From NCBI GenBank assembly GCA_020854015.1, contig JADZGG010000038.1:1-5750 (forward strand): a DNA stretch of 5,750 nt, given 5' to 3'. Shown piece after piece: positions 1 through 5,109 of this stretch. Below the pieces are notes generated by a model. The model was not told the origin of the DNA. It searched no databases and was given only the letters and a program-made list of their open reading frames with translations. The translations under genes were made by a program, and so were the position numbers. The stretch's first letter is position 1; every line of letters begins with the position of its first letter. This stretch comes from Flavobacteriales bacterium (GTDB lineage: Bacteria > Bacteroidota > Bacteroidia > Flavobacteriales_F > PHOS-HE28).

Positions 1-1154
1 GGCCCTTGGCGCAGCTGTTCCACATGCGTGATGAAGGCCTTCTTCAGCTCCTCCAGGCCCTTGCCGCCGCGCGCGCTGATGGCCAGCATGTCCTTCGCGG
101 GCTTCACGCCAGGCACATCGCTCTTGTTCAGGACGGGCAGGATCCACGGGCCGGGCTGGCCTGCGGGAACGGCTTCCTTGAGACGGCGTGTGAGGAGGTT
201 GGCTTCGGTGCGCAAGGCTCCTTCCGCCAATACGCTCGCATCACCGAGCAGCACCACGATGCTCGCTTCGGCGGCCTTCCTGTAGCTGCGTTCGATGCCG
301 AGCTTCTCCACGGTATCGGTGGTACTGCGCAGCCCGGCGGTATCGATGAAGCGGAACAGCACGCCGCCGATGGTCATGGTCTCTTCCACCGTGTCGCGGG
401 TAGTGCCGGCGATCTCGCTCACGATGGCGCGGTCCTCCTGAAGCAGCGCGTTCAGCAGGGTGCTCTTGCCGCTGTTGGGTGCCCCGACGATGGCCACGGG
501 AATGCCCTGTCGCACCGCGTTGCCGTAACGGAAGCTGTCGATCAGTTCCGTGCACAGGTCGGTGAGCCGATCGATGAGGGCCGTGAGCTCCACACGCTTG
601 GCGAACTGCACATCCTCTTCGCTGAAGTCCAGTTCGAGCTCGATCAGCGCGCAGAAGTCGATGAGCTGCTGGCGGAGCTCTTCGATCTGGCGACCGAAGC
701 CGCCGCGCAGCTGGTTGAGCGCAAGTGTGTGCTGGGCAGCGCTCTGGCTGGCGATGAGGTCGGCCACCGCTTCGGCCTGGCTCAGGTCCAGCTTGCGGTT
801 CAGGAAGGCGCGCTGGGTGAACTCGCCGGGCAATGCCATCCGCGCACCGTTCATCAGCATGGCCTGCAAGAGCCGCTGTTGTACATACGGTGAACCGTGC
901 ACCGAAAGCTCCACGACATCTTCGCCGGTGTAGCTGTGCGGGCCCATGAACACGGTGAGCACGCCTTCATCCACAGGACCGTCATCATCGGCCAGCTCCA
1001 CGAAGTAGGCGTGGCGAGCATCCAAGGTTCCCTCCAGCTTTGGCGCCAGCATCAATGCGATGGCCACGGACTCCGGTCCCGACAGCCGCAGCATGGCGAT
1101 GGCGCCGCTGCCGGGTGGCGTGCTGAGGGCGCAGATGGTGTCGTTGAGGGCCAT
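1..1154 (-). CDS. mnmE: MnmE (TrmE) tRNA uridine-5-carboxymethylaminomethyl modification GTPase, 3' end outside window
   Basis: With MnmG, this GTPase forms the cytoplasmic complex that installs the (carboxymethyl)aminomethyl group at C5 of wobble uridine 34 in certain tRNAs. The reverse-strand frame gives 384 residues. The N-terminal formyl-THF-binding domain opens MALNDTICALSTPPGSGAIA, the family's usual start, which fixes ATG 1154; it also carries PGEFTQRAFLN at about 109-119. A helical domain follows (about 120-215). Then comes the inserted G domain: P-loop GAPNSGKST (224-232), G2 TTRD (251-254), G3 DTAG (271-274), G4 NKSD (343-346), and SA (360-361) as G5. Family proteins are about 450-460 residues, so the last 70-80, including the C-terminal helices and the catalytic-site C-x-G-K motif, lie beyond the left edge. 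All visible key residues are intact and no frameshift is seen. The gene is divergent from the NDH-2 gene, with 60 bases between the starts. Identification is very secure. Confidence 0.97.
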   Translation of the reverse strand, partial: MALNDTICALSTPPGSGAIAMLRLSGPESVAIALMLAPKLEGTLDARHAYFVELADDDGPVDEGVLTVFMGPHSYTGEDVVELSVHGSPYVQQRLLQAMLMNGARMALPGEFTQRAFLNRKLDLSQAEAVADLIASQSAAQHTLALNQLRGGFGRQIEELRQQLIDFCALIELELDFSEEDVQFAKRVELTALIDRLTDLCTELIDSFRYGNAVRQGIPVAIVGAPNSGKSTLLNALLQEDRAIVSEIAGTTRDTVEETMTIGGVLFRFIDTAGLRSTTDTVEKLGIERSYRKAAEASIVVLLGDASVLAEGALRTEANLLTRRLKEAVPAGQPGPWILPVLNKSDVPGVKPAKDMLAISARGGKGLEELKKAFITHVEQLRQG

Positions 1155-1185
1155 GGATCCGAAAGAGAAGGGTCGAACGCGGGCA

Positions 1186-1193
1186 CGAAATTG
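1186..1193 (-). promoter_or_regulatory. Candidate -7-like box for mnmE
   Basis: Read on the minus strand this is CAATTTCG, a partial match to the Bacteroidota -7 element TAnnTTTG: A, TT and G are kept, the first T is C and the last T is C. It is followed by TGCCCGCG. It ends 31 bases before the mnmE ATG, the same gap as the box before the second MFS gene. No clear -33 element (TTG) is seen. This is a weak, post hoc assignment. Confidence 0.25.
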
Positions 1194-1195
1194 CG

Positions 1196-1203
1196 GAACT
1201 TCG
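1196..1203 (+). promoter_or_regulatory. Candidate -7-like box for the NDH-2 gene
   Basis: GAACTTCG resembles the Bacteroidota -7 element TAnnTTTG with G for the first T and C for the last. It ends 11 bases before ATG 1215. If real, transcription would start only a few bases before the start codon. The bases from 1199 to the ATG are nearly the same as those before the first MFS gene (13 of 15 identical), which is the main reason to list it. No -33 element is evident. Confidence 0.3.
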
Positions 1204-1214
1204 CACCGCTCCCG

Positions 1215-2537
1215 ATGAACAGCCACGCGAAACAGCAATACGATGCGCTTCCCTACCCCCAGGTGGTGGTGGTGGGTGGCGGTTTCGCCGGGCTGGAACT
1301 CATCAAGCGGCTCGAAGGCGCGCCCTACAAGGTGCTGCTGCTCGATCGCCAGAACCACCACTGTTTCCAGCCGCTGCTGTACCAGGTGGCCACGGCCAGC
1401 CTTAGTGCCGACAGCATCGCGCACCCCTTCCGCCGCAGCGTGGCCCCCATGCCCAATGTGGCCTTCCGCATGGCGAAGGTGACCGCCGTGAAGCCGCAGG
1501 AAAAGCTGGTGGTCACCGATCACGGTGAGTTCGCCTACGACATTCTGGTGCTGGCCACCGGAAGCGGCACCAACTTCTTCGGCAACACGGCCATCGAGAA
1601 GGAGGCCATGCAGCTCAAGAGCATCGGACAAGCGCTCGACATCCGCAGCGACTTCCTTCAGGACTTCGAGGCCGCGCTTTACCAGCAGGACGAACATTCG
1701 CAGAAGCGTCAGCTCAACTTCACCATCGTGGGCGCAGGTCCCACCGGGGTGGAGCTCGCAGGTGCGTTGGCCGAGATCCGCCGCACCGTGCTGAAGCGCG
1801 AGTACCGCGAGCTCGACAGCGAGCGTATGCAGATCTGGCTGATCGACAGCAACGACCGCGTGCTGAAGAACTTCAGCGAACAGGCCAGTGCGTATGCTCT
1901 GAAATACTTGCAGGACATGGGGGTGAACGTGCGCTTCGGTGCGCGGGTCACTCATTTCGACGGCGAGCTGATCACCTTCCAGGACGGCAGTACCATGGAC
2001 AGCCGCACGCTCATCTGGGCCGCCGGGGTGAAAGGCATGACGCTACCGGGGCTTGAGGCCGCTGAAGTGCCCAAGGCCAACCGCTACAACGTGGACCGCT
2101 ACAGTGAGCTAGAGGGCGTGCCCGGCGTCTATGCGCTCGGCGATGTGGCGCTGATGACCGAAGGGAAGTGGGAGCGGGGACATCCACAAGTGGCACCGGC
2201 CGCGATCCAACAAGCGGTGCTTCTGGCCAACAACCTGCTGCGAAAGGCGGAAGGGAAGGAGTTGAAACCGTTCACCTATGTGGACAAGGGCAGCATGGCC
2301 ACCATCGGTCGCTTCAAGGCCGTGGTGGACGTAGGCAACATTCACCTCGGCGGGCCGCTGGCCTGGCTGGCGTGGATGTTCGTGCACTTGATGGCGCTCG
2401 TGGGTTTCCGCAACCGCCTGCAGGTGCTCATGGGCTGGGCCTGGAAGTACATGAGTTGGAAGAACACGATCCGCCTGATCATCCGGCCGTATGTGCGACA
2501 GGTCGAGCACCAGGCCGTGGAGACGCCACGGGGCTGA
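1215..2537 (+). CDS. ndh: Type II NADH:quinone oxidoreductase (NDH-2), FAD-dependent
   Basis: This is a single-subunit, non-proton-pumping enzyme that passes electrons from NADH through FAD to the quinone pool at the inner face of the cytoplasmic membrane. The protein has 440 residues, normal for the family. FAD-binding GGGFAG is at 21-26, with the acidic strand end D44 after it. Next is HHCFQPLLYQVAT (48-60), typical of NDH-2, and the ATGSG motif at 114-118. The NADH-binding motif IVGAGPTGVELAGAL is at 171-185, and the second FAD contact YALGDVA at 306-312. The stretch HPQVAPAAIQQA (323-334) sits where the quinone-site AQxAxQ motif of the family is found. The C-terminus (about 383-415) is Trp-rich and amphipathic, fitting peripheral membrane attachment rather than a spanning helix. 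ATG 1215 is chosen because homology begins just after it; the frame stays open upstream only as a shadow of mnmE. There is no Shine-Dalgarno sequence. The first MFS gene starts 34 bases after the stop. A general NAD(P)/FAD oxidoreductase is the only alternative. Confidence 0.93.
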   Translation: MNSHAKQQYDALPYPQVVVVGGGFAGLELIKRLEGAPYKVLLLDRQNHHCFQPLLYQVATASLSADSIAHPFRRSVAPMPNVAFRMAKVTAVKPQEKLVVTDHGEFAYDILVLATGSGTNFFGNTAIEKEAMQLKSIGQALDIRSDFLQDFEAALYQQDEHSQKRQLNFTIVGAGPTGVELAGALAEIRRTVLKREYRELDSERMQIWLIDSNDRVLKNFSEQASAYALKYLQDMGVNVRFGARVTHFDGELITFQDGSTMDSRTLIWAAGVKGMTLPGLEAAEVPKANRYNVDRYSELEGVPGVYALGDVALMTEGKWERGHPQVAPAAIQQAVLLANNLLRKAEGKELKPFTYVDKGSMATIGRFKAVVDVGNIHLGGPLAWLAWMFVHLMALVGFRNRLQVLMGWAWKYMSWKNTIRLIIRPYVRQVEHQAVETPRG

Positions 2538-2553
2538 ACTGTGACCGCCGGTC

Positions 2554-2561
2554 TACCTTCG
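2554..2561 (+). promoter_or_regulatory. Candidate -7 promoter box for the first MFS gene
   Basis: TACCTTCG fits the Bacteroidota -7 element TAnnTTTG at all fixed positions except the last T. It lies in the 34-base gap after the NDH-2 stop and ends 10 bases before ATG 2572, so a transcript from it would be nearly leaderless. A canonical -33 TTG is absent; CTG at 2534-2536 is the nearest candidate, 17 bases upstream. Confidence 0.42.
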
Positions 2562-2571
2562 CGCCCCTCCC

Positions 2572-3771
2572 ATGGACAGGCGCTACATCGTCCTTTTCCT
2601 CACCATCTTCATCGACCTCCTGGGCTTCGGGCTGGTGATCCCCATCCTGCCCAATTACATCAAGGACCTTGCGGGGAGCGAAGTGTGGGTGGGCATCGGC
2701 ATTGCGTTGTTCAGCGCCATGCAGTTCGTGGCCTCCCCGCTGCTCGGAAGCCTCAGCGATCGGATCGGACGAAGGCCCGTGCTGCTGATCACGCTTCTTG
2801 CGAACGCTTTGGGCTACGTGTTGCTGGGGCTCAGTCATGGGCAGGGTCTGTGGCTGCTGTTCCTGGCCCGCGCCATCAACGGGTTCGCCAGCGGCAACAT
2901 CAGCGTGGCGCAGGCCTACATCATCGACATCACGCCACCGGAGAAGCGCAGCGGCGCCATGGGGCTCATCGGTGCGGCCTTCGGCATGGGCTTCATCTTC
3001 GGGCCTTCGCTCGGAGGACTTATCATGGGCACGCTGGGCTTTCCGTGGCTGGGTTGGATCGCTGCTGGTCTGTGCATCCTGAACCTTTTGCTCGCCCAAG
3101 TGATGCTGAAAGAGAGCATCGCTCAGAAGAACCCCGCATCGCCGATCCGTCTGATCCCCATCAAGGACTATGTGAGCGTGATGCGTCAGCCGGTGATCCG
3201 CAGCATCTTTCTCATCAACTTCCTCTACATCACCGCCTTCTTCCTGTTCCAGGTCTGCACCACCTTGTTCTGGGAAGATCACTTCGGACTGGACGATGAC
3301 CATCGCGGTTATGCCTTCACGTTCCTCGGGGTGTGCACCACGGTGGTGCAGGTGCTGCTGATCAAGCCGCTCAGCGCCGCGCTCGGTGACCGCAAGCTGC
3401 TGGTGATCGGTAACATCGGCATGGCGGTGGTGCTCGTGGCCATGGGACTGGTGCCGTCCGGCCTCTTCCTGGCGCTCGAAGTGCCCTTGATCTTCCTGAT
3501 GGCCTTGATGAACGGTCCGGTGGGACCCAGTTCCATCTCCCTCCTCAGCACGCAGACCGATCCACGTGAGCAAGGCAAAGTGGTGGGATTGTACCAGAGC
3601 TTCGGTTCGTTGGCCCGTGTGGTGGGTCCGCTCGTGGGCACCACCTTGTACGGGGTGTATTACCTGTTGCCGTTCTTCCTGGCCAGCGTGCTATTGCTGG
3701 TGAACGCGGGTTGGGCCATGCGCATGGTGAAAGGGTTGCGTCCCGCGCCTTCCGTGGCACCGGTACAGTGA
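2572..3771 (+). CDS. MFS exporter of the TCR/Tet (DHA1) type, first of a tandem pair
   Basis: This is a probable proton-coupled exporter in the cytoplasmic membrane; the substrate is unknown. It has 399 residues, typical of 12-helix MFS drug transporters, with hydrophobic segments throughout both halves. TM1 holds FIDLLGFGLVIPILP (13-27), matching the acidic TM1 motif of TetA proteins (D15). Motif A is GSLSDRIGRRPV (59-70), in the loop after TM2. A motif-B-like LARAINGFASGN spans 98-109 (R100, G104). Motif C-like FGPSLGG is at 143-149, in TM5. The TetA-type PES after TM6 is changed to KES (180-182). In the second half, YQSFGSLARVVGP (341-353) is also found in the neighbouring paralogue. ATG 2572 is chosen because MDRR plus TM1 aligns with the downstream gene and because a promoter-like box lies just before it. 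No Shine-Dalgarno sequence. It could be annotated as a tetracycline resistance protein, but the sequence does not establish that substrate. Confidence 0.92.
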   Translation: MDRRYIVLFLTIFIDLLGFGLVIPILPNYIKDLAGSEVWVGIGIALFSAMQFVASPLLGSLSDRIGRRPVLLITLLANALGYVLLGLSHGQGLWLLFLARAINGFASGNISVAQAYIIDITPPEKRSGAMGLIGAAFGMGFIFGPSLGGLIMGTLGFPWLGWIAAGLCILNLLLAQVMLKESIAQKNPASPIRLIPIKDYVSVMRQPVIRSIFLINFLYITAFFLFQVCTTLFWEDHFGLDDDHRGYAFTFLGVCTTVVQVLLIKPLSAALGDRKLLVIGNIGMAVVLVAMGLVPSGLFLALEVPLIFLMALMNGPVGPSSISLLSTQTDPREQGKVVGLYQSFGSLARVVGPLVGTTLYGVYYLLPFFLASVLLLVNAGWAMRMVKGLRPAPSVAPVQ

Positions 3772-3785
3772 GTTCCGGTTGGAAC
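3772..3785 (+). other. Small inverted repeat just after the first MFS stop codon
   Basis: GTTCC (3772-3776) and GGAAC (3781-3785) are perfect complements around the four-base loop GGTT, beginning directly after the TGA. No T-run follows, so it is not a standard intrinsic terminator. It could be a weak mRNA 3'-end or processing hairpin, or chance. Arms of five pairs are common in GC-rich DNA. Confidence 0.3.
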
Positions 3786-3787
3786 GC

Positions 3788-3795
3788 GACCTTCG
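3788..3795 (+). promoter_or_regulatory. Candidate -7-like box for the second MFS gene
   Basis: GACCTTCG differs by one base from the TACCTTCG box before the first MFS gene and is followed by TGCCGCGCC. It ends 31 bases before ATG 3827. The first T of the consensus TAnnTTTG is lost and no -33 element is evident, so readthrough from the first MFS gene is at least as likely a source of transcript. Confidence 0.27.
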
Positions 3796-3800
3796 TGCCG

Positions 3801-3815
3801 CGCCACCTCCTGGCG
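3801..3815 (+). other. Small inverted repeat before the second MFS start
   Basis: CGCCA (3801-3805) pairs with TGGCG (3811-3815) around a five-base loop CCTCC; a G-U pair (3800 with 3816) could extend the RNA stem to six. It ends 11 bases before ATG 3827, close enough to affect translation initiation, but no Shine-Dalgarno is present for it to mask. Weak evidence. Confidence 0.25.
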
Positions 3816-3826
3816 TTCACCCCCTG

Positions 3827-5032
3827 ATGGATCGCAGATTGCTCATTCTTTGGCTCACGATCTTCGTGGACCTTCTCGGCTTCACCCTGTTCATTCCGGT
3901 GGTGCCCTACTTCGCCGAGCGGGTGGGGGCCAGCGAGACCATGGTGATGCTGTCCGCTGCGGTGTTCAGCTTGCTGGTGTTCCTGTGTTCACCGATCTGG
4001 GGTTCCATGAGCGACCGCGTGGGACGTCGCCCGGTGATCATCGTTTCCATCATCATCAGTGCGGCCAGCTACCTCGTGTTCGCGCACGCCACCAGCTTGC
4101 TGCTGCTCTTCGTATCGCGGATCCTCACCGGAATTGGATCCGGGAACATCGCGGCCGCACAGGCTTATGTCAGCGACATCACCAAGCCGCAGGACCGCGC
4201 CAAGCGGATCGGTCTGGTGATCGGGGCTTCCTTCGGCCTGGCCTTCGCGTTCGGACCTGCCATCGGCGGTTCCATCTACAGCCACTTCGGACTGGAGATG
4301 CTCGGCTACGTAGCGGCCGGTCTCTGCGCCGTGAACCTGCTCGGCGTGCTGATCGCGCTGCCCGAGTCGCTATTGGTGATGGATCCCACGCGCCCCATCA
4401 ATTTCAAACCCATCGCCAGCACGTTCGCCTCCTTGCGGGACAAGCGGTTCCGCGACATCTTCATCATCGGCTTCGTCTACATCACCGCCTTCAGCATGAT
4501 GAACGTGAGCATCGCCTTCCTCTGGGAACAGAAGTACGGACTGGACGTGGACCATGTGGGCCTGATGTTCTCGCTGGTCGGCGTGTTGAGCGCCGTTTCC
4601 CAGGGAGCGCTGGTCGGCGTGTTCCAGAAATGGTGGGGGGAGCGCCGCATGATGATCTACGGCTGTGTGCTGGTGGGGCTCGGGCTGGCCGCCATCCCCT
4701 TCGTACCGCAGATCTACTTCGTGGCCTTCAGCCTCATCCCCATGATCCTGCTCTCCGTAGGCAACGCCTGCCTGAACCCGAGCCTGGTGGCCATCCTGAG
4801 CCGCAAGGCGGAACACCACGAGCTGGGCGAAGTGATGGGGCAGAACCAGGGCTTCGGTTCGCTGGGCCGTGTCGTCGGTCCTGCCATGGCGGGTCCGCTG
4901 TACGCGATAGGCTGGGGACTGCCTTTCTGGGTGGGCGGCGCCATCATGATCGGCACGCTCTGGCTGGTGTTCGACTACCTCCGCAGCAGTTACACACCCC
5001 TGCCCGGTGCATCGGAACACCCTGCCGGTTAG
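3827..5032 (+). CDS. MFS exporter of the TCR/Tet (DHA1) type, second of a tandem pair
   Basis: This is a probable 12-helix proton-coupled exporter in the cytoplasmic membrane, of unknown substrate, with 401 residues. TM1 carries FVDLLGFTLFIPVVP (13-27; D15). Motif A is GSMSDRVGRRPV (59-70). A motif-B-like VSRILTGIGSGN is at 96-107 (R98, G102). Motif C-like FGPAIGG is at 142-148. LPES at 178-181, after TM6, keeps the TetA-type PES that the upstream copy has altered. NQGFGSLGRVVGP is at 340-352. The two proteins share 14 of the first 20 residues and 12 of 16 around motif A (55-70), then diverge, so this is an old duplication or a paired acquisition rather than a recent copy. The frame is open from a TTG at 3779, but the 16 added residues lack a counterpart in the paralogue, and ATG 3827 restores the MDRR start. 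The first MFS gene ends 55 bases upstream. The TAG stop overlaps the sucD promoter box. Confidence 0.91.
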   Translation: MDRRLLILWLTIFVDLLGFTLFIPVVPYFAERVGASETMVMLSAAVFSLLVFLCSPIWGSMSDRVGRRPVIIVSIIISAASYLVFAHATSLLLLFVSRILTGIGSGNIAAAQAYVSDITKPQDRAKRIGLVIGASFGLAFAFGPAIGGSIYSHFGLEMLGYVAAGLCAVNLLGVLIALPESLLVMDPTRPINFKPIASTFASLRDKRFRDIFIIGFVYITAFSMMNVSIAFLWEQKYGLDVDHVGLMFSLVGVLSAVSQGALVGVFQKWWGERRMMIYGCVLVGLGLAAIPFVPQIYFVAFSLIPMILLSVGNACLNPSLVAILSRKAEHHELGEVMGQNQGFGSLGRVVGPAMAGPLYAIGWGLPFWVGGAIMIGTLWLVFDYLRSSYTPLPGASEHPAG

Positions 5033-5037
5033 ATTTG
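5030..5037 (+). promoter_or_regulatory. -7 promoter element for sucD, overlapping the MFS stop codon
   Basis: TAGATTTG matches the Bacteroidota -7 consensus TAnnTTTG at every fixed position, and its first three bases are the TAG stop of the second MFS gene. It ends 72 bases before ATG 5110, which would give a 5' leader of roughly 65-70 bases. The -33 position (about 5006-5010) has no TTG, so recognition would rest on the -7 box. Strongest promoter candidate in the window. Confidence 0.5.
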
Positions 5038-5053
5038 CCGCCGCTTCCCAAGC

Positions 5054-5079
5054 TCGGGCATGGTCCCGACCAACGGACC
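5054..5079 (+). promoter_or_regulatory. Overlapping inverted repeats in the sucD leader
   Basis: Three overlapping inverted repeats lie downstream of the sucD promoter box. TCGGG (5054-5058) pairs with CCCGA (5065-5069). GGTCC (5062-5066) pairs with GGACC (5075-5079). The 12-base palindrome-like TGGTCCCGACCA (5061-5072) has five-base arms around CC. The two hairpins share 5065-5066 and cannot form together. The palindrome could instead be an operator. No T-run follows, so a terminator for the MFS gene is unlikely. The short arms make chance a real possibility. Confidence 0.27.
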
Positions 5080-5109
5080 CGCACAACAACGAACACTGAA
5101 TCCTCCGCC

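Noticed and set aside
6..893. 295-residue plus-strand open frame opposite mnmE
   Set aside because: It is antisense to an intact, motif-complete mnmE; its His/Gln/Ala-rich composition is what the reverse of GC-rich coding sequence gives, and no domain is recognisable.
897..1214. 106-residue N-terminal extension of the NDH-2 frame
   Set aside because: It overlaps mnmE on the opposite strand, shows no NDH-2 homology, and the family N-terminus begins just after ATG 1215.
2541..3299. 252-residue plus-strand frame overlapping the first MFS gene
   Set aside because: It is the +1-shifted shadow of the MFS gene, rich in Arg/His/Gly, without recognisable motifs.
2479..3573. 364-residue minus-strand open frame opposite the first MFS gene
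   Set aside because: Low-complexity Asp/Glu/His/Gln-rich translation typical of the antisense of hydrophobic MFS codons; the opposite strand holds a complete transporter.
3779..3826. TTG start giving a 16-residue longer second MFS protein
   Set aside because: The added residues have no counterpart in the paralogue, are not hydrophobic, and would cover the intergenic box and hairpin; ATG 3827 restores the shared MDRR start.
2572..5032. Naming the MFS genes tetA or calling a resistance island
   Set aside because: The TCR/Tet-type motifs give the transporter class only. No tetR-like regulator, insertion sequence or composition shift is seen near them.
5033..5109. Intrinsic terminator after the second MFS gene
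   Set aside because: The inverted repeats are only five pairs and no T-run follows; a gap of 77 bases with a promoter box does not show termination.
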